Assembly: GCA_046327755.1 (NCBI GenBank)
Contig: JAXLXW010000012.1
Span: 1-64,000, forward strand
Reading direction: 5' to 3'
Origin: SCN-70-22 sp046327755
GTDB lineage: Bacteria > Gemmatimonadota > Gemmatimonadetes > Gemmatimonadales > Gemmatimonadaceae
DNA length: 64,000 nucleotides
The position numbers and the translations under genes were made by a program. This document shows positions 8,784 to 16,319 of the stretch, in pieces. The stretch's first letter is position 1, and the number at the start of each line of letters is the position of its first letter. Below the pieces are notes generated by a model that saw only the letters and a program-made list of their open reading frames with translations, was not told where the DNA came from and searched no databases.

Positions 8784-9607
8784 GCGATCATCTCCGGCTC
8801 CATCACCTTCTCCACCACCTTCCCGCCCACGACGCTCACGTAGTACACCTTGGCCGCGGCGCGCGTGTGTACGACGCGCTTGACCTCGTTGTCCTCGAAG
8901 TAGATCCCGGCGTCGTTGTCGCACGCGTAGCCCGGCTTCATCTGCCCCGAGCCGATCAGCTTCTGGTACAGCGGGCGTCGTCCGGGTTCGGCGTCATAGT
9001 GCGGCGAGTGGCTCCCCTTGAGGAATCCGAGGCACTGCACCGTCGTGAGTTCCTTGGGGCGCGAGTCGGTGGTCCCCTCCTCGAACCAGCACAACGAGCC
9101 GGCGCTCGCGCCCCCGAGGACGATCCCGCGGTCCCACGCCTGCTTGAGGACGAGGTCGATTCCCTGCGCCTTCCAGATGGCCTGCTGGTTGAGCGTGTTG
9201 CCACCCGAGCAGACAATGCCATCGGCCGAGAGGAGCACTTCCTCCCAGCTCTTCTCCTGCCGCGTGCTGGCGATGAACGAGACCTGGTGGAACGGCTCGA
9301 CGTTGAGCGGCGCGCACGACTCGTAGAACGAGAGGATCCCCTGCGGCGAGTCGGCCGACGCCGTCGGGAGGAAGCAGATGCGCGGACGCGCCTTCCCCGT
9401 CAGCTGCGCCATGTAGCGGATGAAGGCCGTCCGATAGCCGCCGCCGGCGATGAGGATCTTGCGCGTCGCGGCGCGCGGTGCGGCGGCGCGCTCCAACTCG
9501 CTGGCCACGCGATCGAGTGGTGTGCTCGCAGCGCCGAGCCCAAGGCGTCCCGCCGCAGCTCCCAGCGTTCCCACGGCCGACGATGCGACGAAGTCTCTCC
9601 GGTTCAT
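8780..9607 (-). CDS. Tat-exported peptidase E-like (S51) hydrolase
   Basis: This is a 275-residue protein with a twin-arginine signal (NRRDFVASSAVGTLGAAAG). The S51 fold shows as KILIAGGGY, then ICFLPTASAD, SGGNTLNQQAIW and the nucleophile elbow GGASAGSLCWFEE with Ser168. The pattern is closest to alpha-aspartyl dipeptidase (PepE), which removes N-terminal Asp. A GGAGG lies eight bases before the ATG. It is the first gene of a coupled pair with the cyanophycinase-like gene. Together they could break down Asp-containing polymer or peptides outside the cytoplasm, with uptake by the SusCD pair just downstream. The PepE assignment is good; the pathway is inference. Confidence 0.85.
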   Translation of the reverse strand: MNRRDFVASSAVGTLGAAAGRLGLGAASTPLDRVASELERAAAPRAATRKILIAGGGYRTAFIRYMAQLTGKARPRICFLPTASADSPQGILSFYESCAPLNVEPFHQVSFIASTRQEKSWEEVLLSADGIVCSGGNTLNQQAIWKAQGIDLVLKQAWDRGIVLGGASAGSLCWFEEGTTDSRPKELTTVQCLGFLKGSHSPHYDAEPGRRPLYQKLIGSGQMKPGYACDNDAGIYFEDNEVKRVVHTRAAAKVYYVSVVGGKVVEKVMEPEMIA

Positions 9608-9676
9608 CCTCAGTTCCTCCGCTCGAACTCCGTTGATGGTGACCCGCGAAGTGATACGTCCCGAACTGCAACAGCG

Positions 9677-10231
9677 TTAGGCCGCCGGTGTGGGCGTGGG
9701 GAGCACCGGCGCGTGTGCACGCTTGTAGACCAGGACGGTGCGTCGATACGTGATGACGATGGTGCCGTCCTGCTTGAAGCCGGTGGTGCGGACCTCGACG
9801 ATCCCCATGGTCGGGCGCGACTTCGACTCGCGCATGCTCACCACCTCGCTCTGCGCGTAGATGGTGTCGCCCGCCACCACTGGCGCCGGGAGGCGCACCT
9901 CGTCCCATCCCAGGTTGACGGCGTTGCGCGAGATGTCGCTCACCGACAGCCCCACCACGAGCGCCAGCGTGAACGTCGAGTTCATCAACGGCTGGCCGAA
10001 CTCGGTCTGCGCCGCGTAGTGCTTGTCGAAATGGATCGGGTTGGTGTTGGCGGTGAGGAGGGTGAACCAGGTGTTGTCCACCTCGCTCACCGTGCGCCCC
10101 AGCGGGTGGCGCATCACCAGCCCGACGTGGAAGTCTTCGTAGCAGCGTCCGCCCTGTTCGCTCGACGGGGCGCTGGATGGGGCGCTGGATGGGGCGCTGG
10201 ACGGCGTGCCTGGTGTCTTCGACTCGCTCAT
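9677..10231 (-). CDS. MaoC-like acyl-CoA hydratase
   Basis: This is a 184-residue single hot-dog hydratase. After a low-complexity Ser/Pro/Ala N-terminus of about 25 residues comes the MaoC core: TVSEVDNTWFTLLTANTNPIHFD (Asn and His as catalytic pair), PLMNSTFTLALVVG and VVAGDTIYAQSEVV. It would add water to an enoyl-CoA such as itaconyl- or mesaconyl-CoA. ATG 10229-10231 overlaps the upstream lyase stop as ATGA, so it is coupled to the lyase. Its own stop TAA lies within a GCCTAACG octamer. The same neighbour set (acyl-CoA dehydrogenase, CitE-like lyase, MaoC) is known from mycobacterial leucine/itaconate catabolism. Confidence 0.88.
   Translation of the reverse strand: MSESKTPGTPSSAPSSAPSSAPSSEQGGRCYEDFHVGLVMRHPLGRTVSEVDNTWFTLLTANTNPIHFDKHYAAQTEFGQPLMNSTFTLALVVGLSVSDISRNAVNLGWDEVRLPAPVVAGDTIYAQSEVVSMRESKSRPTMGIVEVRTTGFKQDGTIVITYRRTVLVYKRAHAPVLPTPTPAA
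10164..10199. repeat. 12-bp in-frame tandem repeat in the MaoC gene, three copies
   Basis: Three near-identical copies of GAYGGGGCGCTG lie head to tail near the start of the hydratase gene. They encode the Ser-Ser-Ala-Pro repeats of its N-terminus. Copy number could vary without breaking the frame. Confidence 0.85.
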
Positions 10232-11172
10232 CGTCCCCCCTCTCGTCCAATGCGCGCCTGGGCGTCGGCGGCGTGCAGTATCACCTGTGCCATGCGCAGG
10301 TTGGCCGCGTCGATCATGATCCCGCCGGAGGCGACCGCGCCAACGCCCTCGGCCACCGACGCCTCGTAGCGGGCCACCACGTCGCGCGCCCGCTCGACCT
10401 CCGACTCGTTGGGTGAGAAGGCCGCGTTCACCGCCGCCAGCTGCACCGGATGGATGCACTGCTTGCCGTCAAACCCCATCGCCCGCGCCACCCAGCACGC
10501 GCGGGCGAGCGCCGCTTCGTCCTGGTAGCTGGCGACCGGGCCATCCATGCAGCGCAGCCCGTAGGCGCGCGCCGCCGCGACGATTCCGTGCATCACCGCA
10601 TGCCATCGGTGCGCCCCGTACGCCGCATCGTGCTCGTCCTCGACGCCGATGTTGGCCAGCGGCATCTGCATCGAGGCCGCATAGTCGCCCATCCCGAAGA
10701 TTAGCGCCTCGAGACGCGGCGAGCTGGCGGCAATCGCCGCCAGGTGCACGAACCCCATCGCCGTCTCCACCTGCGCCTCGATCCCGATGCGGTGCGGAAT
10801 GGCCACGCGCGCCTCCACCTGCGTGAGCAGCCGGTCGAGGAACTGCACGTCGCCGGCGCCGCTCGCCTTGGGGAGCATGATGATGTCGAGGTGCGCTCCC
10901 GCCCCCTCCACCACCTCGATGACGTCGCGATAGGTGTACATCGTGTCGAGCGCGTTCACGCGCACCATGCGCGTGCGGTGCCCGAAGTCGAGCGTCGTCA
11001 GCGCCTGCACCGCCAGGGCTCGGCTCGCCTCCTTCTGGTCGGGGGCGACGGCATCCTCCAGGTCGAGGCAGACGGCGTCGGCATCGCTGCGGGCAGCCTT
11101 GGCCACCATGTCGGGGCGCGACGCCGGGACAAACAGCATGCTGCGGGAGAGACGGGGAGCGATCGGCGGCAT
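10228..11172 (-). CDS. CoA-ester lyase, HpcH/HpaI (CitE-like) family
   Basis: This is a 314-residue TIM-barrel lyase. It opens with SMLFVPASRPDMVAKA, followed by the metal-site block AVCLDLEDAV, the substrate segment MVRVNALDT, IIMLPKASG, and the C-terminal GFDGKQCIHPVQL typical of malyl-/citramalyl-CoA lyases. It should split a beta-hydroxyacyl-CoA, for example citramalyl-CoA to pyruvate and acetyl-CoA, or methylmalyl-CoA to glyoxylate and propionyl-CoA. Which one cannot be decided here. It lies between an acyl-CoA dehydrogenase gene and a MaoC hydratase gene, consistent with a dehydrogenate-hydrate-cleave route. It is coupled to MaoC by ATGA overlap. Confidence 0.9.
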   Translation of the reverse strand: MPPIAPRLSRSMLFVPASRPDMVAKAARSDADAVCLDLEDAVAPDQKEASRALAVQALTTLDFGHRTRMVRVNALDTMYTYRDVIEVVEGAGAHLDIIMLPKASGAGDVQFLDRLLTQVEARVAIPHRIGIEAQVETAMGFVHLAAIAASSPRLEALIFGMGDYAASMQMPLANIGVEDEHDAAYGAHRWHAVMHGIVAAARAYGLRCMDGPVASYQDEAALARACWVARAMGFDGKQCIHPVQLAAVNAAFSPNESEVERARDVVARYEASVAEGVGAVASGGIMIDAANLRMAQVILHAADAQARIGREGGR

Positions 11173-11211
11173 GTGGGGGGAGCGACGGGTTCGGCGAAGT
11201 GACGCGACCAG

Positions 11212-12381
11212 CTAGAACGAGCGAGGGAGCCCCAGCACGTGCTCCCCCAGGTAGGACAGGATGAGGTTCGTCGAAATCGGCGCCACCTGATAGAGGCGCG
11301 TCTCCCGAAACTTGCGCTCCACATCGTACTCGGCGGCAAAGCCGAAGCCGCCATGCACCTGCAGGCAGGTGTTCGCCGCCTCCCACGACGCCTCGGCGGC
11401 GAGGAGCTTCGCCATGTTCGCCTCGGCACCGCATGGCGCACCGGCGTCGAACAGGCGCGCCCCCTCGTAGCGCATCAGGTCCGCCGCGCGCACGCGGGCG
11501 TACGCCTGCGCGATCGGGAACTGCACTCCCTGGTTCTGCCCAATGGGGCGATCGAAGACGACGCGCTCCGATGCATACGTACGGGCGCGATCGATGAACC
11601 AGTAGCCGTCGCCGATGCACTCGGCCGCGATCAGGATACGCTCGGCGTTCATCCCGTCCAGGATATACCGGAAGCCCATCCCCTCCTCTCCAATCAGGTT
11701 CTCCGCCGGGACCTCGAAATCCTCGAAGAAGAGTTCGTTGGTCTCGTGGTTCACCATGTTCTCGATTGGGCGGATGCGCATCCCGCGAGACTCGGCATCG
11801 CGCAGTTCGACCAGGAAGACCGAGAGCCCGTGCGACTTCTTCTGCACCTGCTCCAGCGGGGTGGTGCGCGCCAGGAGGAGCATGAGGTCCGAGTGCTGCA
11901 CGCGCGAGATCCAGACCTTCTGCCCGTTCACGACGTAGCGGTCGCCGCGCCGCACCGCCATCGTGCGCGTCTTTGTCGTATCGGTCCCGGCCACGGGCTC
12001 GGTGACGGCGAACGACTGCAGGCGCATGTCGCCAGCCGCAATCGCCGGGAGGTAGCGCGCCTTCTGCGCGTCGGAGCCGTGCCGCAGCACGGTCCCCATG
12101 GTGTACATCTGCGCGTGACAGGCGCCGGAGTTGGCCCCCGAACGGTTGATCTCCTCGAGAATCACCGACGCCTCGGTGAGCGAGAGCCCGCCGCCGCCGT
12201 ACGCCTCGGGGATCAGCGCCGAGAGCCACCCGGCCGCGGTGAGTGCCTGGACGAACGCGTCGGGGTATGCGTCGTCGCGTTCGACCTGCTGCCAGTAGCG
12301 GGAGTCGAATGGCTCGCACGCCGCGCGCACCGCGGCGCGGATCTCGGCGTGTTCGTGGGCGCGGGGGTTGATGTCCGGCAT
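11212..12381 (-). CDS. Acyl-CoA dehydrogenase
   Basis: This is a 389-residue FAD acyl-CoA dehydrogenase with the three standard domains: N-terminal helices, a middle beta domain (FAVTEPVAGTD, YVVNGQKVWISR), and C-terminal helices ending VHGGFGFAAEYDVERKFRETRLYQ. Where many relatives have a Tyr-Glu-Gly base near the C-terminus, this protein reads VAPIST. Glu247 in MNAERILIAA is placed like the base of isovaleryl-CoA dehydrogenase, suggesting a branched or substituted acyl-CoA substrate. It is the first gene of a three-gene unit with the CoA lyase and MaoC hydratase. It is separated from the preceding LVIVD gene by a strong hairpin. Confidence 0.93.
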   Translation of the reverse strand: MPDINPRAHEHAEIRAAVRAACEPFDSRYWQQVERDDAYPDAFVQALTAAGWLSALIPEAYGGGGLSLTEASVILEEINRSGANSGACHAQMYTMGTVLRHGSDAQKARYLPAIAAGDMRLQSFAVTEPVAGTDTTKTRTMAVRRGDRYVVNGQKVWISRVQHSDLMLLLARTTPLEQVQKKSHGLSVFLVELRDAESRGMRIRPIENMVNHETNELFFEDFEVPAENLIGEEGMGFRYILDGMNAERILIAAECIGDGYWFIDRARTYASERVVFDRPIGQNQGVQFPIAQAYARVRAADLMRYEGARLFDAGAPCGAEANMAKLLAAEASWEAANTCLQVHGGFGFAAEYDVERKFRETRLYQVAPISTNLILSYLGEHVLGLPRSF

Positions 12382-12478
12382 GGCGGTAACATCGCGTGCG
12401 CCACGCGCGGTGGCGAGTAGTCCCCGCTTGTCACGCTACGGGCGCCGAGCCGGACCAACGAGGCCCTGGAAGCATCAA

Positions 12479-12512
12479 CGCGGGCGCGGCAGGAATTCCC
12501 GCCGCGCCCGCG
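12479..12512 (-). terminator. Hairpin terminator downstream of first LVIVD gene
   Basis: A perfect 12-bp stem (12479-12490 with 12501-12512) encloses a loop that itself contains palindromic GGAATTCC. It lies about 35 bases past the stop of the minus-strand LVIVD gene, and only TTGATGCTT follows the stem. Confidence 0.65.
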
Positions 12513-12546
12513 TCGTACTCTGGTCGAGTGCTTCGGCGTCGAGTGC

Positions 12547-14532
12547 TTACGACACCGTCGCGTGCTGCAGGTCCTGCACCGCCTTCAGCAGGAGCTTGGC
12601 CCGGTTAGGGTCGCACGACGAGCGCGCATCGCTCTCCAGCTGCCCAGCCAGCGTCCCGAGCTGCGACGACCGCTGCACCGGCGCCGCCTTCTCGGCGTTC
12701 GACAGCGCGGTGCGCACCTCGCTGATGCGCCCGGCCGAGAGGCACTTGTTGCGCTCGAGCTGGTCGATGAAGGCACGGGCCAGCGCGAAGCTCGGCGGCC
12801 AGGAGATCTGCGGCTGCCCCTGCGCGTTGAGGTGCGTCCACTTCACCGTCTTGGCCGCGTCGATCTCGTTCTGCGAGATGTACGGCGACGGCACCAGGTC
12901 GGCGACGTCCATCCCGCGCGCGATCTCCGAGCTCACGATAGAGCCGTTGTACCAGTACACCGACCACGAGCCGCCCATGCGCATCTGCGTCGAGTCGACC
13001 GGGCCGCGATCGAAGTAGGCGATCTCCTTCGGGTGCTTGGCATCGCTCCAGTCGAAGACCGAGATGCCGCCCTGGTACCACGCCTGCACCATCACGTCGC
13101 GCCCCGGGATCGGGATGAGCGACCCGTTGTGCGCCACGCAGTTCTCGGCCGAGGTCTGAATGGTCGGGATCTTGTAGTACGACTGGAACTTGAGCTTGCG
13201 GTTCTCGATGGTGAAGATCGCGTCCGAGCCCCACTCCGCCTTGTCGGTGGCGCGGCACTTCGGGGCGCCGCCGCCCCCCCACTCGTCGGAGAAGAGGAGC
13301 TTGGTGCCGTCGTTGTTGAAGGTGGCCGAGTGCCAGTAGGCAAAGTTCGAGTCGGCGACGGCATCGAGGCGCACCGGGTGCACCGGGTCCGAGATGTCGA
13401 TCAGGAGCCCGTGCCCTTCGCACGCGCCGCCGGCGAGCCCTAACGCCGGATAGACGGTGATGTCATGGCACTGCCGCCCCGGGTTGATCGGCGACCCCGG
13501 CTGCGGCGCCGAGCCGAACATCCGGTTCACGATCCCCTGCAACCCGCCCCGCAGCGCTGCCGTGTCGGCCGCCGTGGGAGCGCCGCTCCCGCCGCGCGCC
13601 TTCACGATGCTGTCCAGCTGCACCTTGATGAACTGCCCGCCCAACACGATTTCCTGCCCAGACGACGGCACCTTGGCCGTGAAGCCACCCTTGGCGCGCG
13701 CCTCGGCAGCCGCCTTCGACGCCGCCGCGAGGTCTTCCTCGCCCGGGGCATGCGTGGGGGTGTAGGTCAGCCCGCTGAAGATGTCGGCGGCGTTCACCAC
13801 CTCCGACTTCTCCGGCGCGGCCAGCGGGACCTTGATGATCTCGATCTTGAGCAGCGCCGAGTTGGATTCCTTGTCCGGCGTCTCGCGCTTGCAGCGCGAC
13901 AGCTCGTTGGGCGAGCGGACGCCGGCCGAGCCGGAGACGTAGATGTAGATGTTCTCCGGGTCCTTGGGGCTCTCGACGACGGTGTGCGTGTGCGAGCCGC
14001 GGCACGTCTGCACGTTGGCGACGAGCTTGGGCTTCTTGATGTCGGAGATGTCGAAGACGCGCACGCCACGGAAGCGCAGCGCGCTCACCGTGTCGGCCAC
14101 GCCGCCGGGAAGGCAGTCGACGCGCCCGTTGTTCGCCTCGGCCGACATGAACATCAGGTTCTTGTAGACCGAGATGTCGTTCTGCGAGGCCGGGCAGGTG
14201 AAGGCGGTGACGAGCTGCGGGCGCGCCGGGTTGCTGATGTCCCAGATCACCGGCCCGTTGTAGTTCCCCTGGATCACGTAGTTGCCCGTGAACGCCAGGT
14301 CGGAATTGGTGATGCCGAGGAAGCCCTCGGGGGAGACCGCCTTGGAGACGACCTTGAGGTTGGAGACCGCTTCACCGGCATCCATGAGGCCGGCCTTGAG
14401 GCCGACGCGCGAGTCCATGCGCGGATCGCGGGCAGGCTCCGGCGTGGTTGCCGGCTTGTTGCTCGCGCACGCCGCCGTGGCGACGAGCGCCGCGGCGAGT
14501 ACGAAGCGAGAGGTGAGGCGTGGAGCGTGCAT
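12547..14532 (-). CDS. LVIVD-repeat beta-propeller protein, exported (paralogue 1)
   Basis: This is a 661-residue exported protein with an N-terminal signal and possible lipidation (VATAACAS). Repeated IWDIS-, VFDIS- and LIDIS-type strands mark LVIVD propeller blades. Four short blocks with invariant His/Cys are shared with the two paralogues at 51.7-56.0 kb: TCRGSHTHT, CHDITVYP, YWHSATFNNDG and ENCVAHNG. They may line one metal or redox site. An Ala/Lys-rich insertion at roughly 265-345 is unique to this copy. A helical C-terminal segment follows the propeller. The DUF305 gene lies directly upstream on the same strand. ATG 14530-14532 is chosen; a TTG six codons upstream is possible. Function is not known. 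Confidence 0.8.
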   Translation of the reverse strand: MHAPRLTSRFVLAAALVATAACASNKPATTPEPARDPRMDSRVGLKAGLMDAGEAVSNLKVVSKAVSPEGFLGITNSDLAFTGNYVIQGNYNGPVIWDISNPARPQLVTAFTCPASQNDISVYKNLMFMSAEANNGRVDCLPGGVADTVSALRFRGVRVFDISDIKKPKLVANVQTCRGSHTHTVVESPKDPENIYIYVSGSAGVRSPNELSRCKRETPDKESNSALLKIEIIKVPLAAPEKSEVVNAADIFSGLTYTPTHAPGEEDLAAASKAAAEARAKGGFTAKVPSSGQEIVLGGQFIKVQLDSIVKARGGSGAPTAADTAALRGGLQGIVNRMFGSAPQPGSPINPGRQCHDITVYPALGLAGGACEGHGLLIDISDPVHPVRLDAVADSNFAYWHSATFNNDGTKLLFSDEWGGGGAPKCRATDKAEWGSDAIFTIENRKLKFQSYYKIPTIQTSAENCVAHNGSLIPIPGRDVMVQAWYQGGISVFDWSDAKHPKEIAYFDRGPVDSTQMRMGGSWSVYWYNGSIVSSEIARGMDVADLVPSPYISQNEIDAAKTVKWTHLNAQGQPQISWPPSFALARAFIDQLERNKCLSAGRISEVRTALSNAEKAAPVQRSSQLGTLAGQLESDARSSCDPNRAKLLLKAVQDLQHATVS

Positions 14533-14622
14533 TCGGGGCTTCTCTCTCAAGAGGGGGATGGTGAGGGAAACGGCGAAGGAAGTCGTGACGTGACGGCCGC
14601 GCAGGCGCGACCGGGGCCTAAC

Positions 14623-15294
14623 TCAGGGAAGCTCCAGGAGCATCTGCAGCATGCGGCGGATCTCCGTCGATTGGTCGACTTCGACATCGGCGGCGAACTT
14701 GAAGACCGTCTCGTCCTGGCCGGCGCCGCGGGCGGCGAAGAGCTCCTTCACCATCGTCACGGCACCGCGATGATGCTGCATCATGAAGGTGAGGAAGAGG
14801 CGGTCGAACTCGGCGCCGCGCGCCGCGTCGAGCTGCTTGAGCTGGTCGTCGGTGAGCATTCCGGGCATCATCGACGACGCGCCGTGCTGCATGCCGGCGT
14901 GCTGCATCCCCGCATGCTGCATCCCGGTGCCGAGGGTGTCGGCGGCCGGGATCTCCTGGTTGCGGTCGCGCAGCCAGGTCTGCATCAGGTTGATCTCGTC
15001 GCGCTGCGCATTGATGATGCGCTCGGTGAGCCGGATGACCGAGGCGGAGGCCCCGTGCGAGGGGGCCCACTTCGAGATCTGGATCGCCTGCGCATGGTGG
15101 TGAATCATCCCCGACATGAAGTCGATGTCGGCCTTGGTGTAGGGGTAGCGCAGCGAGTCGGCGCGCGCCCGGTCCTTCGCGGCCTCGGGTCCCATGCGGG
15201 AGAGGGCCGCGGACTGCGGATGCTGGCGACCGCACGCGGCGAGGTTCACCGCGGCGAGCGCGCCGACTGCCAGGAGGAGTGCCGGAGCTTTCAT
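14623..15294 (-). CDS. DUF305 family lipoprotein (partner of LVIVD paralogue 1)
   Basis: This is a 223-residue lipoprotein (signal ending NLAACGRQ). The DUF305 four-helix domain shows both halves of its His-rich signature: DIDFMSGMIHHHAQAI and, about 95 residues later, FDRLFLTFMMQHHRGAV. Between them a Met/His-rich linker repeats GMQHA three times. DUF305 proteins are ferritin-like bundles, and at least one (cyanobacterial CopM) binds copper; the His/Met content here is compatible with that. It precedes the LVIVD gene with 90 bases between. ATG 15292-15294 starts a proper signal sequence. Metal binding is inference. Confidence 0.83.
   Translation of the reverse strand: MKAPALLLAVGALAAVNLAACGRQHPQSAALSRMGPEAAKDRARADSLRYPYTKADIDFMSGMIHHHAQAIQISKWAPSHGASASVIRLTERIINAQRDEINLMQTWLRDRNQEIPAADTLGTGMQHAGMQHAGMQHGASSMMPGMLTDDQLKQLDAARGAEFDRLFLTFMMQHHRGAVTMVKELFAARGAGQDETVFKFAADVEVDQSTEIRRMLQMLLELP
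14885..14929. repeat. 15-bp in-frame tandem repeat in the DUF305 gene, three copies
   Basis: Three imperfect 15-bp units (core TGCTGCAT) encode the GMQHA pentapeptide repeats, adding Met and His pairs between the two halves of the domain. Confidence 0.75.
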
Positions 15295-15491
15295 CGGACG
15301 GGGGGGCGTGCGTTCGGTCCAGACGCCGGAGCGCCGGTTCGACAGCCGAACCGGGCCTCCGGGTTGCGGCAAATCTCGGAGGCGGAGCGCCGGGAGGCGA
15401 GGGGGGCGGGATGAATCGTCCGCGAAGTTCTTGTCGGCGCGAGGCGACTCCCGCCTTGCGACGCACTCCGCAGCGGCACTACTTCGGAGCC

Positions 15492-16268
15492 ATGTCGAAT
15501 CCCCGCGCACGGTTACTCCCCGTCGTCGCCCTGCTGGCGACGACGGTGCTGCTCCCGTTCTCCCCCGCGACCGCATTCGCGCAGGCCGCCTCCACCGGGA
15601 CGACCGGTCCGCAGGGCAAGGACGGAGCGCCCCCCGCGCCGCTCACGACGGCGCAGCGGCGCACGGTCCTGATGACGCCGAGCCACCCGCACTGGCGCGC
15701 GCACGCCCCGGACACGGTGGCACTGGAAATGGAGACATCGAAAGGAACGCTCGCGATCGAGCTGATTCGGGAGTGGGCCCCGAATGGCGTGGACCGCTTC
15801 TACAACCTCGTGCGCGCCGGCTTCTACGACGACACGCGCTTCTACCGCGTCCTCCCCTTCTACATCGCGCAGTTCGGTCAGCCGGCATCGCCCGCCGTCG
15901 GCGCGCTCTGGCGCGAGCGCAAGATCCCGCGCGACTCGGTGCGGGCGCGCAACGAGCGCGGGACGATCACCTACGCGCAGTTCAACCCGCGCAGCCGTGC
16001 GACTACGCTCTTCATCAACCTCAACGACAACTTCAGCCTCGACACGCTGCAGTTCGCGCCGATCGGGCGTGTCACGGCGGGCATGGAGTTCGCCGACCAG
16101 ATCTATGCCGGCTACGGCGAGATGCCGTCGGCGCCCGCGCCGGAGGGAAACCCGCGCCGCTTCTACGGCGAGTCAAACAAGTTCCTCGACAAGGAGTACC
16201 CCAAGCTCGACCGCATCATTGCGATCAGGCTGCGCGCACCGGCCACGCCGACGCCACCGCCCCAGTGA
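15492..16268 (+). CDS. Exported cyclophilin-type peptidyl-prolyl cis-trans isomerase
   Basis: This is a 258-residue protein with a cleavable signal peptide (about 1-31). The cyclophilin domain (about 75-250) has a core reading VDRFYNLVRAGFYDDTRFYRVLPFYIAQFG. The Arg of FYRV and the Gln of IAQFG match the catalytic Arg and Gln of canonical FHRVIPGFMIQGG. TTLFINLNDN corresponds to the family SQFFI strand. It would help fold secreted proteins in the periplasm. ATG 15492 begins the signal sequence; its ribosome-binding site is weak. It is divergent from the DUF305 gene (197-bp gap). Confidence 0.88.
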   Translation: MSNPRARLLPVVALLATTVLLPFSPATAFAQAASTGTTGPQGKDGAPPAPLTTAQRRTVLMTPSHPHWRAHAPDTVALEMETSKGTLAIELIREWAPNGVDRFYNLVRAGFYDDTRFYRVLPFYIAQFGQPASPAVGALWRERKIPRDSVRARNERGTITYAQFNPRSRATTLFINLNDNFSLDTLQFAPIGRVTAGMEFADQIYAGYGEMPSAPAPEGNPRRFYGESNKFLDKEYPKLDRIIAIRLRAPATPTPPPQ

Positions 16269-16319
16269 GCCGTTAGGCACCGACGCGCACGCCGTGCCAA
16301 CGCCGGCGCCGACCCGCGC

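Noticed and set aside
12562..15414. Long plus-strand frames opposite the LVIVD and DUF305 genes
   Set aside because: Composition typical of antisense shadows. The minus-strand proteins have signals and conserved motifs.
16272..16301. Hairpin GTTAGGCAC...GTGCCAAC between cyclophilin and DUF5916 genes as terminator
   Set aside because: The stem needs a bulge and has no T-tract. It may be chance, though one arm is an octamer site.
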